Below are positions 28,253 through 38,109 of a stretch of DNA of 64,000 nt, piece after piece. Under the pieces are notes generated by a model. It did no database searches and had not been told where the DNA came from. It saw nothing but the letters and a program-made list of their open reading frames with translations. The translations under genes and the position numbers were made by a program. Numbering within the stretch: the stretch's first letter is position 1; every line of letters begins with the position of its first letter. The DNA lies in NCBI RefSeq assembly GCF_000230735.2, contig NC_019962.1:3534001-3598000 (forward strand). The letters are read 5' to 3'. The stretch comes from Natrinema pellirubrum DSM 15624 (GTDB taxonomy: Archaea > Halobacteriota > Halobacteria > Halobacteriales > Natrialbaceae).

Positions 28253-29491
28253 ATGAGAAGTTTCCGGATCGGCTCGCTGTTCGGGATCCCGATCAAGCTC
28301 GATCTCACGTTCTTGCTCGTGTTGCCGCTGTTTGCGTACCTGATCGGCACGCGGATCGAGCCCGTCTCCGAACTCCTCAACGAGGCGCTCGGTGCCGGGA
28401 TCGACGTCGGGGCTATCACCGGCGGGCCGATTCCGTGGCTCCTCGGGTTGGCAGCCGCCGTCGGCCTGTTCGTCGGCGTCATCCTCCACGAGCTGGGTCA
28501 CTCGCTGACGGCCCAGCGGTACGGGTTCCCGATCGATTCGATCACGCTCTGGCTGTTCGGCGGTATCGCCTCGTTCTCGGAGATGCCCGAAGACTGGCGA
28601 CAGGAACTGAACATCGCCATCGCGGGGCCGATCGTCAGCGTCCTCGTCGGTATCGGCTCCTACGGTCTCTTCGTCCTCACGCCCGAAATCCTCGGCGGAG
28701 CGTCGCCGGGACTGCTTAGCGGGACGCGGTTCGTCCTCGGCTATCTCGCGATCCTGAACGTCGCACTCGCCGTCTTCAACATGCTCCCCGCGTTCCCGAT
28801 GGACGGCGGCCGCGTGCTGCGCGCGCTGCTGGCCCGTCGCCGCCCCTACGCGCAGGCGACCCAGCAGGCCGCCAGCGTCGGGAAACTGTTCGCTGTCGCG
28901 ATGGGACTGTTCGGCCTGTTCGCGCTCAACATCATCCTCATCGGCGTCGCTTTCTTCGTCTTCATCGCCGCCTCGGGCGAGGCACAGCAGGTGACGATGA
29001 AGGCGGCCTTTCAGGACGTCACCGTCGACGACATCATGACGCCGGTCGAGGACCTCCACACGGTCGACCCCGACACGACGGTCGCGGAACTGATCGAACG
29101 GATGTTCCGAGAGCGACACACCGGCTACCCGGTCGTCGAACGCGGCGCGGGCGGCGAGCGCCTCGTCGGGCTCGTGGCCCTGTCCGACGCCCGTGAGGTC
29201 GACCAGGTCGAACGAGAGGCCTACACCGTCGCGGACGTGATGACGACCGATCTGCAGACGATCACGCCGGACTCGGACGCCATGACGGCGATCGAACGGA
29301 TGCAGGAACACGGGATCGGCCGACTCCTCGTCGTCGAGGTACCCGATGCGGGCGGGTCGTTCGGCGAACCCCAACCCGAAGACGGCGATCTCGTCGGGCT
29401 GATCTCGCGCAGCGACGTGATGACCGCCCTCGATATCGTCCAGCAAAGCGGTTCGATCGCGCCCTCAAGCCGGCCCCGAACCGCGGACTGA
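28253..29491 (+). CDS. Site-2 protease (M50) with two CBS domains
   Basis: 412 aa from ATG 28253; 40 residues encoded upstream in frame are unlike the family. Intramembrane metalloprotease: zinc motif HELGH at 79-83 in a transmembrane helix, and the second ligand region NMLPAFPMDGGRVLRAL (Asp). Five or six membrane segments up to about residue 250. Two C-terminal CBS domains (about 265-320 and 330-395; VDDIMTPVE and VADVMTTD) probably sense adenylates. Likely releases membrane-anchored regulators, as known for S2P family members; the substrate is unknown. Confidence 0.93.
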   Translation: MRSFRIGSLFGIPIKLDLTFLLVLPLFAYLIGTRIEPVSELLNEALGAGIDVGAITGGPIPWLLGLAAAVGLFVGVILHELGHSLTAQRYGFPIDSITLWLFGGIASFSEMPEDWRQELNIAIAGPIVSVLVGIGSYGLFVLTPEILGGASPGLLSGTRFVLGYLAILNVALAVFNMLPAFPMDGGRVLRALLARRRPYAQATQQAASVGKLFAVAMGLFGLFALNIILIGVAFFVFIAASGEAQQVTMKAAFQDVTVDDIMTPVEDLHTVDPDTTVAELIERMFRERHTGYPVVERGAGGERLVGLVALSDAREVDQVEREAYTVADVMTTDLQTITPDSDAMTAIERMQEHGIGRLLVVEVPDAGGSFGEPQPEDGDLVGLISRSDVMTALDIVQQSGSIAPSSRPRTAD

Positions 29492-29579
29492 GCGCCCCCA
29501 GTGTGAGCAACGATATCGGCCGTATCGGCCGGCTCGAGTGCCGATACCAACATTCTTAACCGCGGCGGGGGCCGATGCC

Positions 29580-30593
29580 ATGGCGATGCCACCGGCCATC
29601 GAAACCGTCGATCTCGTGAAGGAGTACGGCGATCTCCGCGCGCTGCAGGAACTCTCACTGACCGTCGAGGAAGGCGAGTTCTTCGGCCTGCTCGGCCCCA
29701 ACGGGGCGGGGAAGACGACGTTTATCAACACGCTGGTCGGCCTGGTCCGCAAGACCGGCGGCGACGCCCGGGTCTTCGGTCACGACGTCGAGGACGACTA
29801 TCGGCAAGCTCGCGACGCCATCGGCCTTGCCCCCCAGGAGTTCAACGTCGATCGCTTCTTCCCCATCAAGGAGGTGCTGCTGCACAAGGCCGGCTACCAC
29901 GGGATCCCCGAGGACGAGGCCGCCGAGCGCGCCGACGAGGTCCTCAAACGGGTCGGGATCTACGACAAGCGAAACGAACGCTTCGACTGGCTCTCCGGCG
30001 GGATGAAACGTCGGCTCCTGCTCGCTCGAGCCCTCGTCACCGATCCCGATCTCCTCATTCTGGACGAACCGACCGCCGGCGTCGACGTTCAACTCCGCCA
30101 CGACCTCTGGGACCTCGTCACCGAACTCAACGAGGAGGGGACGACGATCCTGCTGACGACCCACTACATCGAGGAGGCCGAACGGCTCTGTGACCGGGTC
30201 GCGATCATGAACGAAGGCCGAAAGGTAACGGTCGCGACTCCCGACGAGCTGAAAGAACGGGGCACCGACACGATCGCCGTTCGCCTCGAGTCCGAGCCCT
30301 CGACCGTCCCCGATCTCGGGGCCTACGCACACGACACGACGGTGTCGGGCGACCGGCTCGAGGTCCGGGTCGACGACGGCGGCGCGACCGCGCCGCGGCT
30401 GCTCAACGACCTCGAGGCCCGCGGATTCGAGATCGCCGACCTCGAGATCACGCGGACCTCGCTCGAGGAGATCTTCGTCGATCTGACCCGCAGCGAGGAC
30501 CGGACCGTCACGCGGTCGTCGGCTGAGAGCGCGGACGGCGAGAGCGCCGCCGAAGGCCGTGAACCGGAGCGCGAACAGGAGGGGGTCGCCTGA
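29580..30593 (+). CDS. ABC exporter ATP-binding protein
   Basis: 337 aa from ATG 29580 (upstream GTG 29538 lies in the promoter cattcttaa). Walker A GPNGAGKTT, Q-loop APQEFN, signature LSGGMKRR, Walker B LLILDEPTAGVD, and switch His in TTHYIEEAE. The C-terminal 110 residues form the regulatory tail typical of DrrA/NodI-type ATPases. Drug, lipid or polysaccharide export are all possible. Stop overlaps the permease start. Confidence 0.93.
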   Translation: MAMPPAIETVDLVKEYGDLRALQELSLTVEEGEFFGLLGPNGAGKTTFINTLVGLVRKTGGDARVFGHDVEDDYRQARDAIGLAPQEFNVDRFFPIKEVLLHKAGYHGIPEDEAAERADEVLKRVGIYDKRNERFDWLSGGMKRRLLLARALVTDPDLLILDEPTAGVDVQLRHDLWDLVTELNEEGTTILLTTHYIEEAERLCDRVAIMNEGRKVTVATPDELKERGTDTIAVRLESEPSTVPDLGAYAHDTTVSGDRLEVRVDDGGATAPRLLNDLEARGFEIADLEITRTSLEEIFVDLTRSEDRTVTRSSAESADGESAAEGREPEREQEGVA

Positions 30594-31396
30594 TGCTGTC
30601 GGTCGGCTTCCGGGCGCTCTTTCGGCGCGAGGTATTGCGATTCGTCCGCCGGCCGAAGAACACGTTCATGCCGCCGGCGATCACGAACGTCCTCTACTTC
30701 GCCGTCTTCGGCGTGATCCTGGGTGGCCGGATCGACGAGATCGCGGGCTATCCCTACATCCTCTTTATCGTCCCCGGGCTGATCGTCCTCGGGGCGATCT
30801 CGAACGCCTTCGAGAACGCCTCGTTCTCGATCTTCCACGGGCGGTGGAACGAGTACATCCACGAGACGCTGACCTCGCCGCTGTCCTACGCCGAGATGGT
30901 CGTCGCCTACGTCGGTGCCAGCGCGGTGCGTGGCCTGGTCGTCGGGATCATCATCGCCGCCGTCGGCCGGCTGTTCGTCCCGATCGGGATCGAACACGGC
31001 CTGTTCCTGATCGCGACGATGGTCGTCATCACGGCGCTGTTCGCCGGGCTCGGTATCATCGGCGGGCTCGTCGCCCGGGACTTCGACGACTTGACGGTCA
31101 TGAACCAGTTCATCCTCCGGCCGCTCGTGTTCTTCGGCGCGGTCTTCTACTCGCTCGAGACGTTCGAGCAGGCCTGGCAGATAACCCTCTCGCTGCTGAA
31201 CCCGATGGTCTACATGGTCGACAGCGTCCGCTATGGGCTGCTTGGCCACTCGGACCTGATCGGTGTCGGCGTCCTGCCCGCGCCCTACGCCGACTTCGCG
31301 CCGCTGTTCGCGCTTGGAGTCCTGACGACCGCCACTGCGGCGGTGCTGGCGATCGACGTCTACCTGTTCAAGATCGGCTACGGCCTGACTGACTGA
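30593..31396 (+). CDS. ABC-2 type exporter permease
   Basis: 267 aa, six predicted membrane segments, ABC-2 signature near the C-terminal half (PLVFFGAVFYSLETF). Starts in the stop of the ATPase gene (TGATG), so the pair is translationally coupled and forms an exporter. Substrate unknown. Confidence 0.92.
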   Translation: MLSVGFRALFRREVLRFVRRPKNTFMPPAITNVLYFAVFGVILGGRIDEIAGYPYILFIVPGLIVLGAISNAFENASFSIFHGRWNEYIHETLTSPLSYAEMVVAYVGASAVRGLVVGIIIAAVGRLFVPIGIEHGLFLIATMVVITALFAGLGIIGGLVARDFDDLTVMNQFILRPLVFFGAVFYSLETFEQAWQITLSLLNPMVYMVDSVRYGLLGHSDLIGVGVLPAPYADFAPLFALGVLTTATAAVLAIDVYLFKIGYGLTD

Positions 31397-31455
31397 CCGC
31401 GATCGAGCGGACCGGTCGGGCTACAATTATTTGTCCGTCGACTCGATGTGAGACC

Positions 31456-31941
31456 ATGGTTCCCGACAGCTGCCCGAACTGTGGTGCCTCGCTCTCGCCG
31501 GACGCGAACTACTGCAGCGAGTGCGGTGACGCAGTCGACGACGATTCGTGGGGCGTCTCGAGCGAGGAGAGTAGCTGGGGCTCGGACGGTTCGCGAAGCG
31601 ACTCGCGGACGGAATACGGCTCGAGCCGCCGGACCGACGGGGATACGACGATGGCGGCACTCACCCACGTCCTCGCGATATTCACGTGGGCTATCGGGCC
31701 GCTGATCGTCCTCATCGCGACCGACGACCCGTTCGTCGAGGAGAACGCGCGGAACGCGCTGAACTGGCAGATCGCGTTCACGTTCTACATGCTCGTCTCG
31801 GCCGTCCTCGTCCTCGCAGTCATCGGCATCGTCCCGGTACTGCTCTTGCCGGTCGTCGATCTGGCGTTCTGTGCCATCGCCGCGGTCAAGGCTGCCGACG
31901 GCGAGGCGTGGTCGTATCCGGCGACTCCTGACATCATCTGA
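31456..31941 (+). CDS. DUF4870 membrane protein with N-terminal zinc ribbon
   Basis: 161 aa. Zinc ribbon CPNCGASLSPDANYCSECG (6-24), a Ser/Asp-rich linker of about 35 residues, then a DUF4870 domain with three membrane segments (ENARNALNWQIAF is the family core). Function unknown; such proteins are common in haloarchaea. Confidence 0.82.
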   Translation: MVPDSCPNCGASLSPDANYCSECGDAVDDDSWGVSSEESSWGSDGSRSDSRTEYGSSRRTDGDTTMAALTHVLAIFTWAIGPLIVLIATDDPFVEENARNALNWQIAFTFYMLVSAVLVLAVIGIVPVLLLPVVDLAFCAIAAVKAADGEAWSYPATPDII

Positions 31942-31975
31942 AGAACCGGAACGACCGCCGCCGGCGAGGCGCGGC

Positions 31976-32992
31976 TTACGCCTCGTACTCGGCGACCTGC
32001 ACCAACTGCTTGCCGATGTTGTCCCCTTCGAACAGTCCGAGGAAGGCGTCGGGTGCGTTCTCGAAGCCTTCGACGACGTTCTCGCGGTACTGCACGTCGC
32101 CGTTCTGAACGAACGTCGAGAGTCGCTCGAGGGCCTCGCCCCACCGGGGCTGGTAGTCGCTGACGAGGAGTCCTTCGACCGTCGCGCGGGACTCGATGAG
32201 TTTGGCGAGTTTCCGCGGGCCGGTCGGCACCTCGGTCTCGTTGTAGAGGGCGATCTGGCCACAGACCGCGACGCGGGCGTCGACGTTCAGCCGGGGCCAG
32301 ACGGCGTCGGTGATCGGACCGCCGACGTTGTCGAAGTAGACGTCGACGCCGTTGGGACAGGCCTCGTCGATCGCGCTCGAGAGGTCGTCGGTCTCCTTGT
32401 AGTTGATCGCGGCGTCGAAGCCGAGGTCGTCGGTGAGCCAGTCGATCTTCGCCTCGCTCCCGGCGGTGCCGACCACGCGAGCGCCCGCGAGGCGGGCGAG
32501 CTGACCGACGACGGAGCCGACGGCACCCGCCGCGGCGGAGACGACTACCGTGTCGCCGGGTTTCGGGTCACCGACGTCGTTCAGCCCCCAGTAGGCCGTG
32601 ACGCCGGGCATTCCGAGGACGCCCAGCGCGGTCGAGATCGGTCCGTGGTCGGGGTTGACTCGCTGGAGTTCGTTCGCGTCCGCGACGGCGTGTTCCGCCC
32701 ACAGCAGCTCGCCGGTGACGATATCGCCCTCGTCGAACCGGCCGCTGTTTGACTCGACGACCTCGCCGACGACGCTGGCTTTCATCGGGTCGCCGACGTC
32801 CCAGGGTTCGGCGTACGATTCCGCGTCGCGCATGCGACCGCGCATGTACGGGTCGACCGACTGATAGAGCGTCTCGACCAGTACCTCACCGTTGTCGGGT
32901 TCGGGCCGGTCGACGGTGACGAGTTCGAAGTTGTCGTGAGTCGGTTCGCCGACGGGACGACTAGCAAGTTGCCACTGTCTGGTTTCTGCCAT
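31976..32992 (-). CDS. NADPH-dependent zinc-free MDR oxidoreductase (CurA-like)
   Basis: 338 aa from ATG 32992; GTG 32998 is a less likely start. Medium-chain reductase without zinc sites: N-terminal PVGEPTHDNFELV, MRGRMRD, and the NADP-binding SAAAGAVGSVVGQLA, then a GSEAKIDWL motif. Resembles the prostaglandin reductase / leukotriene B4 dehydrogenase class, which reduces alpha,beta-unsaturated carbonyls. True substrate unknown. Transcribed alone. Confidence 0.9.
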   Translation of the reverse strand: MAETRQWQLASRPVGEPTHDNFELVTVDRPEPDNGEVLVETLYQSVDPYMRGRMRDAESYAEPWDVGDPMKASVVGEVVESNSGRFDEGDIVTGELLWAEHAVADANELQRVNPDHGPISTALGVLGMPGVTAYWGLNDVGDPKPGDTVVVSAAAGAVGSVVGQLARLAGARVVGTAGSEAKIDWLTDDLGFDAAINYKETDDLSSAIDEACPNGVDVYFDNVGGPITDAVWPRLNVDARVAVCGQIALYNETEVPTGPRKLAKLIESRATVEGLLVSDYQPRWGEALERLSTFVQNGDVQYRENVVEGFENAPDAFLGLFEGDNIGKQLVQVAEYEA

Positions 32993-33122
32993 ACTCACTC
33001 ATAGAGACGGTCATAGGTGAAGATTGGGCTCGCGGAACCTCGCGCCATCGGCGCGAACGTCGTCTTCCCACGACGGGATACTGGCCTCGAACCTTTTTCA
33101 TCACCGTTCGTGTAGGTCGAGT

Positions 33123-33842
33123 ATGGGAACCGATCGCGATACCCTCGAGCGGCTACTCGCCGGGAACCGCCGCCACGTCGAGTCGCTGCCCGAGGAGCAT
33201 TTCGCGGACGTCCAGACCGGCCAGCACCCGTCCGTCGTCGCGGTCTGTTGTTCCGACTCGCGGGTCTCTCACGAGGGGATGTGGGGCGTCGATCGGCCGG
33301 GCACGATCTTTACGCCCAGCAACATCGGGAATCAGGTCTGGGACGACGACAACGGGGAACGGATCGTCGACGGTGGCGTCCTCTATCCGATCCACCACAC
33401 CGGGACCGACGCCATCGCCGTCGTGGGCCACACCGGGTGTGGGGCGGTCACCGCCGCCTATCGGGTCGCGACCGGTGGGGATCCGCCCGGGCCACGCGGC
33501 GTCGACAAGTGGGTCGATATGCTCGTCCCCGTGATCGAAGAGGCCCTCGAGAGCGGGCTGATCGACCGCACGGCCGACGACGAGGCCGTCATCAACCGGC
33601 TCGTCGAGTACAACGTCGACTATCAGGCCCGCTCGCTGTGTGCCGCCGACGAGATCCCGGACCGGGTCGACGTCTACGGCTTCGTCTACGACTTTCAGGG
33701 CGTCTACGGCGACGAGCCGGGGCGTGCGTATCTCGTCAGCGTCGACGGCGAGACCGATCCCGACGTCCTCGCCGAACGGGTGCCGTCGGGCGACGAGTCG
33801 GCGGTGAAAAGTCTGCTGTACGGCGACGGATCGGTGGAGTGA
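33123..33842 (+). CDS. Beta-class carbonic anhydrase
   Basis: 239 aa from ATG 33123 (an upstream TTG is rejected). CO2/HCO3- interconversion. Zinc ligands: C43 with D45/R47 in CSDSR, and H103/C106 in HTGCG. Its stop is 18 bp from the end of dabA on the opposite strand. Together with dabB-dabA it looks like a bicarbonate supply module. Cytoplasmic, no signal. All catalytic residues are present. Confidence 0.94.
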   Translation: MGTDRDTLERLLAGNRRHVESLPEEHFADVQTGQHPSVVAVCCSDSRVSHEGMWGVDRPGTIFTPSNIGNQVWDDDNGERIVDGGVLYPIHHTGTDAIAVVGHTGCGAVTAAYRVATGGDPPGPRGVDKWVDMLVPVIEEALESGLIDRTADDEAVINRLVEYNVDYQARSLCAADEIPDRVDVYGFVYDFQGVYGDEPGRAYLVSVDGETDPDVLAERVPSGDESAVKSLLYGDGSVE

Positions 33843-33860
33843 CGGCGACTGTGAGGTGCG

Positions 33861-36320
33861 TCAGTCGTCGGCCGTCGACTCCGCGACCGGCGTCGTCTCC
33901 GTCGGCGTCGCCGCCTCCGGGATCGCCTCCTCGCGATGGCTCGCCCACTCGAGATCGCCCGCGTAGTGGAACGACTCGTTGTCGCGTTCGGGATCGACGA
34001 CGGTCAGGTCGCCGATCCACCCGTTGTCGAGCAGTTCCCTGACGTCCTCGTGGTCGCGGAGGATCTCGGTCACGCGCTCGCGGGGCGCGTGGATCACCGC
34101 AGTCAGGCGCAGCGGCTGGTGGAACGGGCGCTCGTCGTCGAGTTTGAGCGACTGCAACGGCAGGCCGGTCAGTAGGTCGCCGCCGTTGCCCTGGACGACG
34201 CCGACGTTGCCCACCGGGTTCTGAGTGACCTTCGAGCCGCTCCCGTAGACGCCGTTGTCGACCGTCGCGAAGTAGTACTGGTTGTTGATCCACTGGGTGA
34301 CCACGAGCGGCCCCGTGACGATCGCCTCGAGGGCGTCGCCGTCCGGGTCGACGGACCAGTCGTAGGAGTGGAGGAACGCGCGGCCGTCGAGGTCTTGGTC
34401 GGCGGTCAGTTCACGCGGCCCGATGACGAACGAGGCGTTGCCGGCCAGCCCCCACTCGGGACGGGTCTCGGCCCAGTCGGCCGCCTTGCGCTCGACCTCG
34501 TTGACGGCCGCCTCGTCGTCGGCCGACGCGGTGCGCTCGGCGGCGGCCTCGGCGCGGGCGCGGGCGAGGTCCTCGCGCAGGGATTCGAGGTCCGCGCGGT
34601 GGCTCTCGGGCACGTCGTCGTCGTCGAACAGCGTGATCTCGTCGGTCGTCGTGTTGTGTTCGCCCGCGAGGAAGACGGTGTCCTCGGGGATATCGATCCC
34701 GTGGTCGCGCAGTGCCGCCTTGACGTCCGGGTCGTTACAGATCGCCGCGAGGACGCGGGCGTTGGGGCCGCCGGGGTTGCCGGCACAGGCCCCGCAGTCG
34801 AGGCTCGAGCCGAAGGGGTTGTTCGTCGTCTCGCTCGCGTGGCCCGTGAAGACGACCAGCCGGGCGAACTCGGTCCAGCCCATGAGTTCGAAGGCGTTCC
34901 GAGCGTACTCGACTTTCGCCTCGTGGCTCATCCCCTGTGGAAGGTCGTGGTCGGCGTGGTCGTGATCGTCGTAGGCGTCGTAGTCGACGGCGGGTGCGGC
35001 GGCCTCGTGGCGGCTCGGAACGCGCTCCGCGATAGCCGACTCGAGTGTGGCGATCGTCGACGGCGACAGCGTGCGAGCCGCCATCGCCGAGCCGTAGGCG
35101 CTGCCGGCCCCCTCGACGAAGGTAAAGGCCGCGACGAGGTTGGACTTGAGCGTCTTGAAGTGCTTGCGCGCGGCCGTGGCGAGTCCGGTCCAGCGGTCGC
35201 GGGCGGCCGCCGACTCGGCGTCGGCGGGCCGGTCGACGATCCGGTGTTCGGGCTCGACGATCGGCGGGCAGGCGTCGGTATCGGCCGCGGCCTCGTAGCC
35301 GCGGTGGCGCATCGGCACGCCGAAAAAGCCCGCGTAGCCGTGGGTCTCGTAGGGACCCTGTGTCTCGACGTGGCGGCGGATCACTTCCGAGCGCGTGTCG
35401 ATACAGAACACGAGCTGGGCGGCCGGACGACCGCCGTCCCCGGCGGCTTCGGGACCGGTCACGGCGTCGTCGATCCCGTCGAGGAGTCGCTCGCGGTAGC
35501 TCTTCTCCCAGGCAGTCAGCCAGATCTCGGGCAGGGGGACCTCGTCGGTATCGGCGTCGATCCCGTCGCCGGCGTCGAGATCGATCGGCGCGTCGAGCAG
35601 ATCCGTGATCGTCAGCCGCACCGCGAGGTACTGGGCCAGCGTGATCGGGTACTGCTCCTGCCACGGATCGACGGCGTCGTCGGTCCGCTGCGTGATGAAC
35701 CCGCTCCAGCCCGGCAGCGCCGCGAGATGGGCCTCGAGGATCTCGACCCAGCGCCCCTCGGGGTAGTCGCCGAGGGCCGACTCGAGCGCCTCGATTGCCG
35801 TCTCGGGGAGGTCGTCGGCGTCGGCGGGGCCGGGCACGTCGCCATCGTGGGGGGCCACCGCGCGCCACGCCTGATAGAACCCATCCTCGCGGTTGGGCAT
35901 CGGCCACTTGGCCTGTCCCTCGTCGAGGAAGGCCGCGAGCCACTTCGAGAGGACTCGGTCGACGGCCTCGGTCGCGTCATCGGGGTCGGCGGCGTCGCGG
36001 GCCGCTTCGGCGTCGGCCAGTTCCTCGAGCAGCGTCTCGGGATCGCGCTCGATCCCGTGGGACGCCAGTTCCGCACGGAGCGTGTCGGCATCGATCCGGC
36101 CGGACTCCCAGGCGCGGCGGAAGACCGACGGGTGGGGGTAGCCCCGGCCGCCGAACAGCTCCTCGGCCTCCGCGACGGCCCGGTGGAACGGTTCGTCCTC
36201 GAACCCCGAGAGGGGGTTGGCCGTGACGAACGAGTGCAGCGGCCAGACCGAACCGATGCGCTCGGCCGCGCGGTCGATACTCGTTTCGATGCGACGGGCA
36301 TCGTCGGTGTTACGCGTCAT
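33861..36320 (-). CDS. dabA: DabA-type inorganic carbon transporter subunit (DUF2309/UPF0753)
   Basis: 819 aa. Soluble partner of the DAB carbon accumulation system, a beta-carbonic-anhydrase-like protein thought to hydrate CO2 vectorially when bound to DabB. Zinc and active-site residues are conserved: C306 and D308 (FCIDTRSE), H494 (GHAS) and C509 (SLDCGAC). The H-to-C spacing of 15 matches the characterised bacterial DabA2. PLHSFVTANPL near the N-terminus is a family signature. Overlaps dabB by 11 bp. The C-terminus has an Asp/Thr-rich haloarchaeal tail. Confidence 0.92.
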   Translation of the reverse strand: MTRNTDDARRIETSIDRAAERIGSVWPLHSFVTANPLSGFEDEPFHRAVAEAEELFGGRGYPHPSVFRRAWESGRIDADTLRAELASHGIERDPETLLEELADAEAARDAADPDDATEAVDRVLSKWLAAFLDEGQAKWPMPNREDGFYQAWRAVAPHDGDVPGPADADDLPETAIEALESALGDYPEGRWVEILEAHLAALPGWSGFITQRTDDAVDPWQEQYPITLAQYLAVRLTITDLLDAPIDLDAGDGIDADTDEVPLPEIWLTAWEKSYRERLLDGIDDAVTGPEAAGDGGRPAAQLVFCIDTRSEVIRRHVETQGPYETHGYAGFFGVPMRHRGYEAAADTDACPPIVEPEHRIVDRPADAESAAARDRWTGLATAARKHFKTLKSNLVAAFTFVEGAGSAYGSAMAARTLSPSTIATLESAIAERVPSRHEAAAPAVDYDAYDDHDHADHDLPQGMSHEAKVEYARNAFELMGWTEFARLVVFTGHASETTNNPFGSSLDCGACAGNPGGPNARVLAAICNDPDVKAALRDHGIDIPEDTVFLAGEHNTTTDEITLFDDDDVPESHRADLESLREDLARARAEAAAERTASADDEAAVNEVERKAADWAETRPEWGLAGNASFVIGPRELTADQDLDGRAFLHSYDWSVDPDGDALEAIVTGPLVVTQWINNQYYFATVDNGVYGSGSKVTQNPVGNVGVVQGNGGDLLTGLPLQSLKLDDERPFHQPLRLTAVIHAPRERVTEILRDHEDVRELLDNGWIGDLTVVDPERDNESFHYAGDLEWASHREEAIPEAATPTETTPVAESTADD

Positions 36321-37806
36321 TGTATTCCTCCGTGTTGGTGAGGACGGTCGACGGATCGGGTTGGGAAACGTTCAGCAGGGCGACGTAGAGACGTTCGCTC
36401 GAGCGATACCAGCCCAGTTCCGCGACGAGATACGCCCCGACGAAGAGGGCGACGACGAGGTAGTGGACGACGGTCAGCTCGGTCGAGACGTGGGTCATCG
36501 GGACGCCGGACAGCATCGAGGAGACGGCGTTGAACATCACGGCGTAGCCACCGATGGCGGTCAGGACGACCAGCGGGACGCTGACGAACCGGACCGCCGT
36601 CGGCAGGGTCGAGCGCCGGAGGATGTCCCGAGCCGCGGTTAGCGTCGTCAGGACCACGACAAGCGTCAGGATCGTCCCGCTGTTCAGCGTCAGGCTCGTC
36701 GCCTTCCCGGTGAGGATGCCAAAGAGCGCGCCGCCGCCGACGGCCGTCACGAGGCTGACGGCGATCCCGGAGAAGCCGAGTTCGGTGTGGCCCGCGTCTT
36801 TGGGAGCTACGCGCTCGACACCGGCCCCCGACGAGAGGAAGAGATACGCCTTGTAGAAACCGTGCAGGATGAGGTGAGCGATGGCCGCGGCGAAAAAGCC
36901 GAGCCCACACTGGAGTAACATAAAGCCCATCTGGGCGATCGTCGAGCTGCCGAGCTTGCGCTTGACGTCCGTCTGGACGAGGATCATCGCCTGCCCGAGC
37001 AGGGCACTGACCGCGCCGACGAGGACGATCGCCGACATGATCGCGAGTTCGTTGCCGACCAGCGGCGCGAACCTGGTCAACAGGACCCCGCCCGCGTTGA
37101 CGAACCCGGCGTGCATCAGGGCCGACGCCGGCGTCGGCGCGGTCATCGACGACAGCAGCCACCCGTGAAACGGCACGAGCGCCGACTGGACCATCGCCGC
37201 GAGGACGACCCCCGCGGCGGCGACGAGCGTGACCGTCGGCGAGACACCCTCGAGCCCGGTGAGGATACCGGTAAGCGTCATCGCGCCGGTTGCCCAGGCG
37301 AGCAGCGCCACCGAGCCGGCGAGCAGGGCGCTGCTGGCGAGGAAATAGCGGCGGGCGACCCGGCCGGCGGCCTGGGCCTGTGGCCAGTCGCGAACGTGGC
37401 CGATGAGACCGGCCAGCAGCAGGCCCATCGCCAGCCACGCGGCCACGAACAGCGCGACGTGGTTCGCCGCGGTCATCGTCATGACGGCGAGGGTAAAGCC
37501 GAACACGCGACCGAAGAACCGCTCGATGTCACGGTCGCCGGCCATGTAGCGCCGCGAGTAGCTGTGGACGATCCCACTGAAGAACGTGACCACGACCCAC
37601 ATGACCGCGGTCAATCCGTCAACCCGCAGGAGCGTCGAAAACTCCCAGCCGGCACCCCCTCGAACCGTCAGCGCGAGAACGGCGAGACTGGCCAGAAAGA
37701 GCGTCCAGACCGTCCAGGTCGACGCTCGCGGCACGGCCGAACGCGGCGGCGTCGGTTCGGGGCGCTGTGCGACGTCGTCGTCGATCGTTGCTGTGTCCTC
37801 GGTCAT
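36310..37806 (-). CDS. dabB: DabB-type proton-conducting membrane subunit (NuoL-like)
   Basis: 498 aa, about 12-14 membrane segments. Related to NuoL/MrpA antiporter subunits; conserved blocks SSMTAPTPASALMHAGFVNA and KLGSSTIAQMGFML carry the proton-path residues. Its place directly before dabA (11-bp overlap) identifies it as the coupling subunit of a DAB complex rather than complex I, whose other genes are absent here. Confidence 0.9.
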   Translation of the reverse strand: MTEDTATIDDDVAQRPEPTPPRSAVPRASTWTVWTLFLASLAVLALTVRGGAGWEFSTLLRVDGLTAVMWVVVTFFSGIVHSYSRRYMAGDRDIERFFGRVFGFTLAVMTMTAANHVALFVAAWLAMGLLLAGLIGHVRDWPQAQAAGRVARRYFLASSALLAGSVALLAWATGAMTLTGILTGLEGVSPTVTLVAAAGVVLAAMVQSALVPFHGWLLSSMTAPTPASALMHAGFVNAGGVLLTRFAPLVGNELAIMSAIVLVGAVSALLGQAMILVQTDVKRKLGSSTIAQMGFMLLQCGLGFFAAAIAHLILHGFYKAYLFLSSGAGVERVAPKDAGHTELGFSGIAVSLVTAVGGGALFGILTGKATSLTLNSGTILTLVVVLTTLTAARDILRRSTLPTAVRFVSVPLVVLTAIGGYAVMFNAVSSMLSGVPMTHVSTELTVVHYLVVALFVGAYLVAELGWYRSSERLYVALLNVSQPDPSTVLTNTEEYNDA

Positions 37807-38109
37807 GTATCGTAGTCGACCAGCACGGGATCGGGTCCCGTCGCGACGTGTCGTTCACGGCAACACTTGCGTAACCGGTCGTCTCTACCCCATACGTGAA
37901 CAGAGCGGTTATTATAGCCTTCGGTTCGAACAAATCGTTCGTTAGTCGGCGGTGCGGGCCGTTACGATCGTTCGTAACCGGCCGCTCGAGCGCCGAGCCG
38001 GCGGCTTTCGGCTGAATCGCATGCCGGAGTCGCCTCCGGCTGTCGATACGAAGCCCGCGGGCTCGGTCCCCTCGAGCCGGTTGTCGAGGCCGGGTTCCCG
38101 ACGACCGCG
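37807..38109. other. Intergenic region between dabB and the Lrp gene
   Basis: 303 bp, no gene. Two hairpins near the Lrp stop: GCCGGAG-TCG-CTCCGGC-like (around 38023-38041) and GAGCCCGCGGGCTC-like (around 38050-38070). On the minus strand a TATA-like tattataa (about 37911-37917) could serve dabB. Confidence 0.35.

Noticed and set aside
34368-36341. A 657-residue plus-strand frame
   Set aside because: Antisense of dabA, which has verified catalytic residues.
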